Part shown: piece by piece, positions 15,080 through 24,837 of the stretch | How the letters are laid out: every line of letters begins with the position of its first letter | Position numbering within the stretch: the first letter of the stretch is position 1 | From: Candidatus Nomurabacteria bacterium RIFCSPLOWO2_01_FULL_46_18 | GTDB lineage: Bacteria; Patescibacteriota; Minisyncoccia; Phycocordibacterales; UBA9973 | NCBI GenBank assembly: GCA_001786015.1 | Contig: MFVH01000013.1 | Location: forward strand, 1 to 26,673 | DNA: 26,673 bases | Direction of reading: 5' to 3' | Program-made: the position numbers and the translations under genes | The notes under the pieces: generated by a model | Database searches by the model: none | What the model was told of the DNA's origin: nothing | What the model saw: only the letters and a program-made list of their open reading frames with translations

Positions 15080-15082
15080 GTT

Positions 15083-18000
15083 ATGCAAACCACAGAAACG
15101 CGCCCGAAGAAATATTTTTCTAAATACAAAAAACCCTTGATTGAGTTCCCGAATCTGATCGAGGCTCAAAATAAGTCCTTCAAATGGCTCGTCGAAACCG
15201 GCCTGAAGGAAGTTTTTAAGGAATTTTCCCCGATCTCCGATTATTCGCAGAAGAAATTTCAGCTTGAATTTGCTTCGTTTTCCTTGGGCGAGCCCAACTG
15301 CGATGAAAATTACGCCAAGGTGAACAAGCTCACTTACCACGGCCAGCTCAAGGTTCGGGTGAAGCTTTTAAATAAAATTTTAGGCGTGACCAAAGAGCAG
15401 GAAATTTTTATGTCCGAATTTCCCCTGATGACTCCTCACGGTACTTTCATCATTAACGGTGTTGAAAGGGTAATCGTGCCGCAGCTGGCGCGCTCTTTCG
15501 GGGTTTTCTTCACCGAGTCGGAAAATAAGAATAAAAAATATTTCGGCGCAAAAATTATCCCGGCCCGCGGAGTTTGGATCGAAATCGAGTCCGAGACGGA
15601 CGGCGGAATTTATGTCAGAATTGACAAGAAAAGAAAGTTTCCGGTTTCGATTTTGCTTCGGGTGCTTGGCTATCCGTCGGATGAAGCGATTTTGAAAGCT
15701 TTTGAGAAAAATCCCGGGGCGCAGGAAGCAATGAAGAACTCAATGGCCAAAGATCCGGCCAAGACACTGAATGATTCTTATGTGGAGATGTATAAGCGCC
15801 TTCGGGACGGCGACATGGCTACCGCCGAGAACGCCAAAGAATTCATCACTTCGCTCTTCACTACCGAGCGCTATGATCTTTCCCCGGTTGGCCGGTTTCG
15901 ATTCAATCAGCGCTTCGGGAAATCGTTGGAGGAGACGGAGTTGGCCCGTCGGACCATTTCCAAGGAAGATCTGATCACCGTTTTGGAACAGATCATTACT
16001 TTGAACAATACTCCGGAGGCAAAATCGGACGACATCGACCACTTGGGCCAACGGCGCGTCCGCTTTGTCGGGGAGATGCTCCAGCAGAAAGTGCGCACCG
16101 GCATTATGCAGATCAAAAGGAATATTCAAGACCGGATGTCGATCATCGATGTCGATACCGCTCTTCCCATTCAAGTTATCAATCAGCGTCCGCTCCAAGC
16201 CCGAATTAAAGAATTTTTCACCACCAACCAGCTCTCGCAGTTCATGTCGCAGGAGAACGTTCTTTATGAAATCGAGCACTTGCGCACGCTTTCCGCGCTC
16301 GGCCCCGGCGGGCTTACTCGCGAGCGAGCCGGGCTGGAAGTCCGTGATGTGCATCCGTCGCACTACGGCCGAGTCTGTCCGATTCACACCCCGGAAGGTC
16401 CGAACATCGGGCTCATTTTGCACCTTTCGACTTACGCCAAAATCAATGACTTTGGTATCATTGAAACTCCTTACATCAAGGTAAAAAACGGGAAAATCAC
16501 CGGCGAAGTGGTTTACCTAAACGCGCTCGAGGAAGAAAAATATAATATTACCCACGCCGGAATCTCTTATGGAGAGGATGGCAAAATAACCAAGGAAGAA
16601 GTAACCGCCCGGATCAAGAATCAGCCGGGAATAATTTCCAAAAACGAAGTGGATTTCATCGACGTCGCGACCAACCAGGCTTTCTCCATTGCTACTTCCC
16701 TCATTCCTTTTCTCGAACACAATGACGCAAACCGGGCCTTGATGGGCTCGAATATGCAGAAGCAAGCGGTGCCCTGCGTCTTGCCGGAAGCGCCGTTGGT
16801 CGCGACCGGCATGGAAGATCTGGCCTCTCGCGACTCCGGCCGGCTGGTGGTCGCCGAAGCCGAAGGGACAGTCACTTATTTGGATGCGAAAAAAATAGTG
16901 GTGAAGGGAAAAACAGAGAGAACCTATCCGCTGGTGAACTTTTTAAGGAACAATAATTTTTCGGCCTTTCATCAACGACCCTCGGTAAATATCGGAGACA
17001 AGATAAAGAAGGGGGATATCTTGGCCGACACTTCCAGCACTGCTGGCGGTCAGATCGCCCTGGGCCAGAATATTTTTGTCGCCTTTCTTTCCTGGTCCGG
17101 AGCCAACTATGAGGACGCGATAATCATTTCAGAACGACTGGTCAAAAAAAGCGTTTTTACCAGCATTTACGTCGAGGAATTTATTGCTACGGTCCGAGAT
17201 ACGAAGCTCGGCCCGGAAATAACCACTCGCGACATCCCGAACGTCGGAGAGCTAAAGCTTAAAGATTTGGACGAAGACGGAATTGTCAGGATCGGCGCGG
17301 AAGTCAGAGAAAACGACATTTTAGTGGGTAAGATTACTCCGAAAGGGGAAACCGAACTTACACCGGAAGAGCGCCTACTCCGCTCGATTTTCGCGGAAAA
17401 GGCGCGGGATGTGAAAGACACCTCGCTTCGGATGGAGCACGGCAAATCCGGCCGAGTGATCGGAGTAAAAATTTTCTCTCGGGAGCAGGGCCATACGCTG
17501 GAAGCGGGAATTATAAAGAAAATAGTGATTGAAGTCGCGCAGATTCGGAATATTTCCGTCGGTGACAAGCTTTCTGGCCGGCACGGAAATAAGGGGGTCA
17601 TCTCAATCGTTTTACCCGAAGAAGATATGCCCTATACGGAAGATGGCACACCGGTTGACATTATCCTTTCGCCCCTGGGCGTTCCCTCCCGCATGAACTT
17701 GGGGCAAATTTTTGAAATGCATCTGGGCATGGCCGCCAGTTCGCTTGGCTACCAAGCGATTGTCCCGTCTTTTTTAGGGGCGACGCATGAGGAAATTGCG
17801 GAAGAATTAAAAAAGGCCGGACTCCCGGAGAACGGGAAATTGAAGCTCTATGACGGCCGCACCGGCGAATCCTTCGAACAGGATGTGGCGACGGGTTATA
17901 TGTATCTGTTGAAACTCCATCACATGGTTGAAGACAAAATTCATATGCGTTCGATCGGCCCGTATTCCCTGATTACCCAGCAGCCCTTGGGTGGAAAGGC

Positions 18001-18244
18001 TCAGGGCGGGGGGCAAAGATTCGGAGAAATGGAAGTCTGGGCGCTCGAAGGCTACGGATCGGCTTATACGCTTCGGGAAATGCTTACTATCAAATCGGAC
18101 GATATCATGGGCCGGTCGCAGACCTTCGATTCGATAATCAAAAATGAAAAAATAAAAGCGCCGACCTCGCCCGCCTCTTTCAATGTCATGCTTAATTATC
18201 TTCGAGGGCTTGCGCTTGACGTAAATCTTAAGAAAACAAAATGA
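15083..18244 (+). CDS. rpoB: RNA polymerase beta subunit
   Basis: Catalytic core subunit of RNA polymerase, 1,053 residues against 1,342 in E. coli, lacking the large lineage-specific inserts. The rifampicin-region equivalent runs FFTTNQLSQFMSQENVL (381-394 area) to ALGPGGLTRERAG, then HPSHYGRVCPIHTPEGPNIG. Also visible are GQNIFVAFLSWSGANYEDAI, the active-site stretch GDKLSGRHGNKGVIS, and the C-terminal GGKAQGGGQRFGEMEVWALEGYG. At E. coli positions Asp516 and Arg529 it has Ser389 and Thr402. It is the first gene of rpoB-rpoC-dnaG-rpoD, and its stop overlaps the rpoC start as ATGA. Confidence 0.97.
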   Translation: MQTTETRPKKYFSKYKKPLIEFPNLIEAQNKSFKWLVETGLKEVFKEFSPISDYSQKKFQLEFASFSLGEPNCDENYAKVNKLTYHGQLKVRVKLLNKILGVTKEQEIFMSEFPLMTPHGTFIINGVERVIVPQLARSFGVFFTESENKNKKYFGAKIIPARGVWIEIESETDGGIYVRIDKKRKFPVSILLRVLGYPSDEAILKAFEKNPGAQEAMKNSMAKDPAKTLNDSYVEMYKRLRDGDMATAENAKEFITSLFTTERYDLSPVGRFRFNQRFGKSLEETELARRTISKEDLITVLEQIITLNNTPEAKSDDIDHLGQRRVRFVGEMLQQKVRTGIMQIKRNIQDRMSIIDVDTALPIQVINQRPLQARIKEFFTTNQLSQFMSQENVLYEIEHLRTLSALGPGGLTRERAGLEVRDVHPSHYGRVCPIHTPEGPNIGLILHLSTYAKINDFGIIETPYIKVKNGKITGEVVYLNALEEEKYNITHAGISYGEDGKITKEEVTARIKNQPGIISKNEVDFIDVATNQAFSIATSLIPFLEHNDANRALMGSNMQKQAVPCVLPEAPLVATGMEDLASRDSGRLVVAEAEGTVTYLDAKKIVVKGKTERTYPLVNFLRNNNFSAFHQRPSVNIGDKIKKGDILADTSSTAGGQIALGQNIFVAFLSWSGANYEDAIIISERLVKKSVFTSIYVEEFIATVRDTKLGPEITTRDIPNVGELKLKDLDEDGIVRIGAEVRENDILVGKITPKGETELTPEERLLRSIFAEKARDVKDTSLRMEHGKSGRVIGVKIFSREQGHTLEAGIIKKIVIEVAQIRNISVGDKLSGRHGNKGVISIVLPEEDMPYTEDGTPVDIILSPLGVPSRMNLGQIFEMHLGMAASSLGYQAIVPSFLGATHEEIAEELKKAGLPENGKLKLYDGRTGESFEQDVATGYMYLLKLHHMVEDKIHMRSIGPYSLITQQPLGGKAQGGGQRFGEMEVWALEGYGSAYTLREMLTIKSDDIMGRSQTFDSIIKNEKIKAPTSPASFNVMLNYLRGLALDVNLKKTK

Positions 18245-21200
18245 AAACCCTAAACACAACCGAATTCGATCAAATAGAGCTCAAGCTCGCCTCGCCGGAG
18301 CAGATCAAGGAGTGGTCTTACGGCGAAGTGACCAAGCCGGAGACGATCAACTACCGCACCGGGCGTAGCGAGCGCGGAGGGCTTTTCGACGAGAAAATTT
18401 TCGGCCCGGAGAAAGACTACGAGTGTTATTGCGGGAAATACCGGCGCATTCGCTATAAGGACATTATCTGCGAAAAATGCGGCGTGGAAGTCACTCGTTC
18501 GGTCGTTCGCCGGGAGCGGATGGGGCACATTGAACTCGCCACTCCGGTCGCCCACATCTGGTTTCTACGCGGAGTGCCGTCCCGGATGAGCATCCTCCTC
18601 AATATCTCAGTCTCCGATCTGGAGAAGGTAATTTATTTTGCCGGCTATATCATCGTCAAAGTTCATGAAGAGGAAAAAGAAAAAATTATTGCCGGTCTGG
18701 ATAAAGAGTATAAGACGAAACTGAAGAATGCCACCGATGACGCGACTCGCGAGAAGCTGAAAACCCTGCTTTCCAACACCAAGAAGGAAATCGGGGAAAT
18801 TTATGAAGGGAAAGTCTTGAATGAAATTTCCTTTCATCATTATTCTTTGAAATACGGCACTTGTTTTGAGGCGAATATTGGCGCGGAGGCGATTTATTCC
18901 ATTTTTAGAAATTTGGATTTGAATAAATTAAAACGCCATACAGAGCATGGGTTGGAAAAGGCCAGCGTCGCTGAAAAAGAAAAACTGCAAAAGCGGCTAT
19001 CTCTCATCCGGGCGATGACCTATGCCGGCATTAAGCCGGAATGGATGTTCCTTACGGTTATTCCAGTTATTCCGCCGGTCTTGCGCCCGATGGTGGCGCT
19101 CGATGGTGGCCGACACGCGACCAGCGACTTGAATGACCTCTATCGCCGGGTAATCAACCGCAACAACCGGCTGAAGAAACTCAAAGAAATCAACGCCCCC
19201 GACGTAATTCTCCGGAACGAAAAAAGAATTATCCAAGAAGCGGTTGACGCCCTGATCGACAACTCGATCGCCAGACAGAACGACTCGGTGGCGATGAGCC
19301 AATCGCAGAAGCGTCCACTCAAATCGCTCTCCGATAATTTAAAGTCGAAGCAGGGCCTTTTCCGACAGAATCTTTTAGGCAAACGGGTGGATTACTCCGG
19401 TCGCAGCGTGATCGTAGTCGGTCCGCAGCTCAAGCTCAATCAATGCGGTCTGCCGAAGCATATGGTCCTCGAGCTTTTCCGACCCTTTGTCATATCCCGG
19501 ATTTTGCAGGCGGAGCTCGCTTTTAACATTCGCGGCGCCAACAAGCTGATTGAGGAACGCACGCCGGAGGTCTGGGCGATGCTTGAAGAGGTGATCGAAG
19601 GCAAGTACGTGCTTTTGAATCGCGCTCCGACTCTGCACCGGCTGGGAATTCAAGCTTTTCATCCGATCTTGGTTGAAGGAAACGCGATTCAGGTGCATCC
19701 TCTGGTTTGTCAGGCTTTTAATGCCGACTTTGATGGAGACCAAATGGCCGTTTACGTTCCGCTCTCCGAAGAAGCGCAATGGGAAGCGAAGGAACTGATG
19801 GCGGCGAACAAGAATCTCTTGAAACCCCAGAACGGCGACCCGATTGTTCATCCGTCGAAAGATATGGTGCTCGGGGCTTTTTGGATGACAAAATCAGTCG
19901 ATGGGGAGAAGGGGGAGGGAAAATATTTTTCCAATCCGAATACGGCAATCACCGCTTATGAATACGGAATCGTGTCTCTGCGCGCTCAAATAAAAGTTCT
20001 GGCGACGGATACTCCGAAATACAAAAAATTCGGTGGCGGGCTTTTTGATACGACGGTCGGCAAGTTGTTCTTTAATAGTGTCTTGCCCAATGATTTTCCA
20101 TTTGTGACAGATGAAATGACCCAGCGGCGGCTTTCCTCTTTGGTTGACGAGCTTATTCTGTACTATGGAGTGGACGACACTCCTCCGATCTTGGACAAAA
20201 TCAAGGACTTTGGTTTCAAGTACGCGACTCTTTCCGGCACAACTTGGGGAATGGACAACGTGAAAGTGCCCGCTGAAAAGCAAAAGATAGTAGCTGAAGC
20301 AAAAAGGAAAGAGAAGGAAGTAATTTCCCAATGGAGTGAAGGCCTTTTATCAGAAGAAGAGAGATATCAAAAAATTATAGAGATTTGGACTAGCGCCCTG
20401 AGCGAACTTAAAAAAATATTGCCCGATACCCTGGAAAAACACAGCTCTACTTATGATATTTTTACCTCCGCGGCCCGAGGATCGATGGGACAGCTTGCGC
20501 AAATGACCGGAATGAAGGGGCTCATCCAAAACAACCAGGGCCGGACGCTGGAGTTCCCGATCATTTCCAGCTATAAGGAAGGATTTTCCCCGACTGAATA
20601 TTTTATTTCAACGCACGGGGCTCGCAAAGGCGCTTCCGACACGGCCTTGAACACCGCCAAAGCAGGATACTTGACCCGGCGCCTGGTGGATGTGGCGCAG
20701 GACGTGGTCATAACCCAAGAGGATTGTGGCACCAAAGAGGGGAAGCTGGTCAGCGCTGAAAATATCTCCGGGATTGAAATTCCGCTTTCGAAAAATATTC
20801 ATGGCCGAGTTTTGGCGGAGGATCTCGAAGACCAAAATGGGAAAGTGATTTACAAGAAAGGATTTCTGGTTACCAAAGAAAAAGCGCAGGAAATTGAGCG
20901 CTCGGGGGTAAAAGAAGCTTATGTGCGATCTCCACTTACTTGCCGGACGGTTCACGGCCTCTGCGGGCAGTGCTACGGCTTGGACTTGGGCCGAAACCGC
21001 TTAGTCAAACTGGGAGAAGCGGTGGGAATTATCGCGGCCCAAGCGATCGGTGAACCGGGCACCCAGTTAACTTTGAGAACTTTCCACGCCGGAGGAGTGG
21101 CCGGTACCGATATCACCACCGGGCTTCCCCGGGTTGAAGAAATATTTGAGAGAAGAACGCCCAAAAATTCGGCGATTGTCTCCGAAATCGAGGGCGTAGT

Positions 21201-21834
21201 GATCGAGATAAAAGACAAGGATGAGAAAGAAAAAATCATTAAAGTGCTTGCTTCGGACAAAGAAAGCAAATCCAAAGAGAAAGAATACCTTATTCCGTTC
21301 CGCAGGGTTCCGATCGTAAAAATCGGCGACAAAGTGAGGGCGGGCGAGCTCTTAACCGACGGATCAGCTGACATCAGCGAGATTTTCAAGTTCGGAGGCA
21401 AAGAAGTGGTGGAAGAGTATATCATCCGGGAAATCAACAAAGTTTACGAGCTGCAAAGCGCTTCAATCGCCAGGAAGCACACCGAAATAATTATTCGCCA
21501 GATGTTTTCACGCCGACGGATCAAAGATTCCGGCGAAACCGTTTTTTCGGCCGGGGACATTGTTGAAAACACCGCGCTGATTGAAGAAAATGAGAGAATA
21601 GAAAAGGGAGGTGGAAAAGTTGCGAAGGCGGAAGTGATCGCGCTTGGCATCACCGAAGTATCCCTCCGAACCAAAAGCTGGCTCTCGGCCGCTTCCTTCC
21701 AAAATACCAATCGGGTGCTCATCGAAAACGCGATCAAAGGCGGAGTCGATTCTCTCCGGGGGCTTAAGGAAAATGTTATTATCGGCCGGTTGATTCCGGC
21801 GGGCACCGGATTTGTGAAAAAAGAGGAAAAGTAA
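18241..21834 (+). CDS. rpoC: RNA polymerase beta' subunit
   Basis: The largest polymerase subunit, carrying the catalytic magnesium site NADFDGD at 494-500. The N-terminal zinc ribbon is CYCGKYRRIRYKDIICEKC. The second zinc site has C in QEDCGTKEG and CRTVHGLCGQC. The region GEAVGIIAAQAIGEPGTQLT is the bridge-helix/trigger-loop neighbourhood, and RTFHAGGVAGTDITTGLPR follows. At 1,197 residues it has few of the inserts seen in proteobacteria. Translation is probably coupled to rpoB by the four-base overlap. dnaG starts five bases after its stop. Confidence 0.97.
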   Translation: MKTLNTTEFDQIELKLASPEQIKEWSYGEVTKPETINYRTGRSERGGLFDEKIFGPEKDYECYCGKYRRIRYKDIICEKCGVEVTRSVVRRERMGHIELATPVAHIWFLRGVPSRMSILLNISVSDLEKVIYFAGYIIVKVHEEEKEKIIAGLDKEYKTKLKNATDDATREKLKTLLSNTKKEIGEIYEGKVLNEISFHHYSLKYGTCFEANIGAEAIYSIFRNLDLNKLKRHTEHGLEKASVAEKEKLQKRLSLIRAMTYAGIKPEWMFLTVIPVIPPVLRPMVALDGGRHATSDLNDLYRRVINRNNRLKKLKEINAPDVILRNEKRIIQEAVDALIDNSIARQNDSVAMSQSQKRPLKSLSDNLKSKQGLFRQNLLGKRVDYSGRSVIVVGPQLKLNQCGLPKHMVLELFRPFVISRILQAELAFNIRGANKLIEERTPEVWAMLEEVIEGKYVLLNRAPTLHRLGIQAFHPILVEGNAIQVHPLVCQAFNADFDGDQMAVYVPLSEEAQWEAKELMAANKNLLKPQNGDPIVHPSKDMVLGAFWMTKSVDGEKGEGKYFSNPNTAITAYEYGIVSLRAQIKVLATDTPKYKKFGGGLFDTTVGKLFFNSVLPNDFPFVTDEMTQRRLSSLVDELILYYGVDDTPPILDKIKDFGFKYATLSGTTWGMDNVKVPAEKQKIVAEAKRKEKEVISQWSEGLLSEEERYQKIIEIWTSALSELKKILPDTLEKHSSTYDIFTSAARGSMGQLAQMTGMKGLIQNNQGRTLEFPIISSYKEGFSPTEYFISTHGARKGASDTALNTAKAGYLTRRLVDVAQDVVITQEDCGTKEGKLVSAENISGIEIPLSKNIHGRVLAEDLEDQNGKVIYKKGFLVTKEKAQEIERSGVKEAYVRSPLTCRTVHGLCGQCYGLDLGRNRLVKLGEAVGIIAAQAIGEPGTQLTLRTFHAGGVAGTDITTGLPRVEEIFERRTPKNSAIVSEIEGVVIEIKDKDEKEKIIKVLASDKESKSKEKEYLIPFRRVPIVKIGDKVRAGELLTDGSADISEIFKFGGKEVVEEYIIREINKVYELQSASIARKHTEIIIRQMFSRRRIKDSGETVFSAGDIVENTALIEENERIEKGGGKVAKAEVIALGITEVSLRTKSWLSAASFQNTNRVLIENAIKGGVDSLRGLKENVIIGRLIPAGTGFVKKEEK

Positions 21835-21839
21835 AATTT

Positions 21840-23609
21840 ATGAACTCTCCCGTTCAACAAATTAAGGAGAGAATTTCAATCGAAGATCTGGTCTCTTCTT
21901 ATATAAAATTAGAGAAAGCGGGCAAAAACCGGAAAGCCAAGTGCCCTTTCCACAACGAGAAAACGCCGTCTTTCTTCATCTCGCCGGAACGGGGAAGCTA
22001 CTATTGTTTCGGCTGCGGAGCGAAAGGTGACATCTTTACTTTTGTCGAGGAGTTTGAAGGGCTGGATTTCCGCGGCGCGCTCCGGCTCTTGGCGGAGCGC
22101 GCCGGAGTACCGCTGCTCGCCTATAATCCGAAAGCAGAGAGCGAAAAGGAAAAGCTTTATCGGGCAATGGAAGAGGCGGCGAAATTTTTCGAGAATAATT
22201 TGGAGAAAAACAAGCAAGCCCAAAAATATTTGGAGCAGCGTGGCCTGAAACCGGAGACGATAAAAAATTTCCGGCTGGGCTACGCGCTTCCGGAATGGCG
22301 TGCTTTGTATGAGCATTTTCAAGGGAGGTTCAAAGATTCGGATTTGGAAACAGCCGGCTTGATTAAAAAAAGCGAAGAGGGGGGAGAAAGATATTACGAT
22401 CGATTCCGAGGCAGAATAATGTTCTCTATCGCCGATTCGAGCGGCCGAGTGATCGCTTTTTCCGGGAGAATTTTTCCGGAAATCCCGATTAAAGTCGGGA
22501 TACCGACAGAGGTCGGTACGGCAAAATACTTAAACAGCCCAGAGACGCCGATTTTCAACAAGTCATCGGTTCTATACGGTCTGGATCGGGCGAAAGAGTC
22601 AATCCGCAAAAATAATTTTTCCATTTTAGTCGAAGGCCAGATGGATCTGATAATGTCGCATCAAGCCGGATTTAAAAATACGATCGCCGCCTCGGGGACA
22701 GCTCTCTCTGATTCGGTTTTTTCGAAAGAGAATGTAATTTCCAATTTTGGATTGATTCGGCGGCTCTCCGGAAATATTGTTCTTGCTTTTGACGCGGACC
22801 GGGCCGGTTTTGCCGCAACTCTCCGAGCCGCGAAGATCGCTCTTTCTTTGGGTATGGACGTAAAAATAGCCGAAGTCACCTCCGCTACCGACCCGGCGGA
22901 GTTAATCAGAGAGGGCGGGCCGGATGCCTGGCGGGCTGCCATTCGGAAATCGAGCCACATAATCGAATTTCTCCTGGCTCGGGTTTTGAAGGAGCATCCG
23001 GACTCCCGTAAGGCGGCCAAAGAGATAAAAGAGCAAATTCTCCCTTACGTCGACGCGGTTGAAAGTTCAATCGAAAAAATGTATTTTGTGAAAAGAATAA
23101 GTGAAGCGGCGGGCATCCCGGAACGCGCGCTCGAGGAAGACCTCCGAAAAATTGAGCGGGACTTAAAAGCGGAAAAACAAGAAATTACCGATTCCGGTGA
23201 ATCGGAAAACAAAATCTACCGCAAAGAGCGCATTCTGGAAAAACTCTTGGGCATTCTCTTTTGGCAGAAGGGGCTTCCAAATCCCGCGCTTGATGCTGAA
23301 AAAGTATTGCAGGATTTGAATGGAATTTTAAAAGTTAATATTGAAGAGCGCAAAGGCGAGATGCCGGATTTGATTTTTGAAGCGGAAATTTTTTATGGAG
23401 AGGCCGTCCATCTGGAAAAAGAAGTGAAAGAACTCTTGGCCAATTTGAAGGAAGAAGTTCTTCGGGAAGAGTTGGCGCGAAAAACGAAGGAGCTTTATCT
23501 TGCCGAAGAGAAGAAAAACGCCGCTGTCTCTGCTAAAGTTTTGAGAGAATGCCAGGCGATCAATAAAGAGATCGAAGAGATTAAAAACAACCGTTTTAGC
23601 AACATTTAA
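21840..23609 (+). CDS. dnaG: DNA primase
   Basis: Makes RNA primers at the replication fork; 589 residues. The N-terminal CHC2-type zinc finger is CPFHNEKTPSFFISPERG then YYCFGCGAKGDIFTFV. The core has the conserved AFSGR patch. The TOPRIM catalytic stretch is ILVEGQMDLIMSHQAG with LAFDADRAG (the second metal site). KYLNSPETPIFNKS is the usual motif just before TOPRIM; immediately ahead of it are 12 extra residues (215-226) from a double palindrome. The C-terminal part (from about 430) is charged and diverges from the helicase-binding domain of other bacteria. Lying between rpoC and rpoD, it keeps the old dnaG-rpoD pairing of the macromolecular synthesis operon. Confidence 0.96.
   Translation: MNSPVQQIKERISIEDLVSSYIKLEKAGKNRKAKCPFHNEKTPSFFISPERGSYYCFGCGAKGDIFTFVEEFEGLDFRGALRLLAERAGVPLLAYNPKAESEKEKLYRAMEEAAKFFENNLEKNKQAQKYLEQRGLKPETIKNFRLGYALPEWRALYEHFQGRFKDSDLETAGLIKKSEEGGERYYDRFRGRIMFSIADSSGRVIAFSGRIFPEIPIKVGIPTEVGTAKYLNSPETPIFNKSSVLYGLDRAKESIRKNNFSILVEGQMDLIMSHQAGFKNTIAASGTALSDSVFSKENVISNFGLIRRLSGNIVLAFDADRAGFAATLRAAKIALSLGMDVKIAEVTSATDPAELIREGGPDAWRAAIRKSSHIIEFLLARVLKEHPDSRKAAKEIKEQILPYVDAVESSIEKMYFVKRISEAAGIPERALEEDLRKIERDLKAEKQEITDSGESENKIYRKERILEKLLGILFWQKGLPNPALDAEKVLQDLNGILKVNIEERKGEMPDLIFEAEIFYGEAVHLEKEVKELLANLKEEVLREELARKTKELYLAEEKKNAAVSAKVLRECQAINKEIEEIKNNRFSNI
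22482..22518 (+). repeat. In-frame double palindrome in dnaG
   Basis: Two adjoining 7-bp hairpins: ATCCCGA/TCGGGAT (22482-22488 and 22495-22501, six-base loop) and TACCGAC/GTCGGTA (22501-22507 and 22512-22518, loop AGAG). They encode IPIKVGIPTEVG (215-226) between the AFSGRIFPE and TAKYLNSPETP motifs, which are normally closer together. Confidence 0.75.
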
Positions 23610-23615
23610 AATAAA

Positions 23616-24788
23616 ATGAAAAAAAAGAGAAAAAAAATAAAAACCAGACCCAAGACCGCAAAAAGAGCAAGACCGAAAAAGAGAAAACCGGAGAAACCCC
23701 AAAAGCGAATCACGGCCGGAAGGAAAGCCGAGGAGCTCCTCCGTTTGTCAGCGGTGCTCATCGAGAAGGGACGCAAGCGTGGCTTCATTACCTACGATGA
23801 AATATTGAAAACTTTCCCCGACATCGAAAACAACATTTTGTTTTTGGACGAGCTTTATGAAAAATTATCCGAAGCCTCGATCGACGTCTTGGAAGGAGGG
23901 AATTTGCTTAATCTGGACACCGAGCTCTCCGACAAGGACCTGGAGAAATCCCCGATTCACGATTCGATCCAGATGTATTTGAAAGAAATTGGGCAATATC
24001 CGCTGCTTTCGGCAGCCCAGGAAAAAGAGCTGGCCCGCCGAATCGAAGCAAGCGACCCGGAAGCTAAAAATTTGCTCGCCCGGGCGAATTTGCGATTGGT
24101 TGTTTCGATTGCCAAAAAATATGTCGGAAGGAGCGCGAACTTAACTCTGCTCGACCTCATTCAGGAAGGCAACCTGGGGCTCTTTAAGGCGGTTGAAAAA
24201 TTCGATTGGAAAAAAGGATATAAATTTTCCACTTATGCCACTTGGTGGATACGTCAGTCGATCACTCGGGCGCTGGCGGACCAGTCCCGGACTATCCGAA
24301 TACCGGTCCACATGGTGGAAACGATTTCCAAATACAAGCAAGTGCACCGGAGACTCTCCCAGGATCTCGGCCGAGAGCCGCTGGCCGAGGAGATTGCCAC
24401 CGAGATGAACATCCCGGTGGAGAAAGTGCATGTAATCGAGAATATTTCGCAAGAAACAATTTCCCTGGAACAGCCGGTCGGCGACGAAGATGACAAATCA
24501 ACTCTGGAGAATTTCATTCCGGACGAGAAAATTTTGCGTCCGGATCAAGAGTCTTCCCGTCGAATTCTGACCGATCAGATCAAACTTGTCTTAGGCGAGC
24601 TTAGCCCCAAAGAGCGGAAAATTCTGGAGATGCGCTATGGGCTCACCGACGGTATTCAGCATACGCTGGAGCGGGTGGGGGAGGAGTTCGGCGTAACCCG
24701 CGAGCGTATCCGTCAGATCGAAGCCAAGGTCCATGAAAAACTCCGCCAGCACGACAAGATCTATCGACTTAAGAACTATTTTGAATAA
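23616..24788 (+). CDS. rpoD: Primary sigma factor (sigma-70/RpoD)
   Basis: 390 residues. A very basic N-terminus (1-36, Lys/Arg-rich) precedes a short region 1.1-like helix bundle (37-92). Region 1.2 is SIQMYLKEIGQYPLL (117-131). Region 2 includes LLDLIQEGNLGLFKAVEKFD and the -10-reading helix YATWWIRQSITRALAD with Q214 and T217. The residues matching E. coli His455 and Glu458, which read the extended -10, are present as H232 and E235 in IPVHMVET. Region 3 is GREPLAEEIATEMNI, and region 4.2 for the -35 is HTLERVGEEFGVTRERIRQIEAK (349-371). This is the housekeeping type, consistent with the extended -10 promoters seen throughout. It starts six bases after dnaG without a Shine-Dalgarno sequence. 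Confidence 0.96.
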   Translation: MKKKRKKIKTRPKTAKRARPKKRKPEKPQKRITAGRKAEELLRLSAVLIEKGRKRGFITYDEILKTFPDIENNILFLDELYEKLSEASIDVLEGGNLLNLDTELSDKDLEKSPIHDSIQMYLKEIGQYPLLSAAQEKELARRIEASDPEAKNLLARANLRLVVSIAKKYVGRSANLTLLDLIQEGNLGLFKAVEKFDWKKGYKFSTYATWWIRQSITRALADQSRTIRIPVHMVETISKYKQVHRRLSQDLGREPLAEEIATEMNIPVEKVHVIENISQETISLEQPVGDEDDKSTLENFIPDEKILRPDQESSRRILTDQIKLVLGELSPKERKILEMRYGLTDGIQHTLERVGEEFGVTRERIRQIEAKVHEKLRQHDKIYRLKNYFE

Positions 24789-24822
24789 GTCCATTTTGCT
24801 ATTTGACTTATCGTGTTTTTTT
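24785..24822 (+). terminator. Possible rpoD operon terminator
   Basis: ATAAGTC (24785-24791) pairs with GACTTAT (24805-24811) around a 13-base loop, then four bases and seven Ts. It overlaps both the rpoD stop codon and the -35 of the next promoter. The stem is AT-rich, so termination may be weak. Confidence 0.5.
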
Positions 24823-24831
24823 ATGTATAAA
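24803..24831 (+). promoter_or_regulatory. Promoter of the orphan membrane-protein gene
   Basis: TTGACT (24803-24808), a 17-base spacer and TATAAA (24826-24831). The predicted start near 24838 gives a leader of about 113 bases. Confidence 0.7.
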
Positions 24832-24837
24832 CTATAG

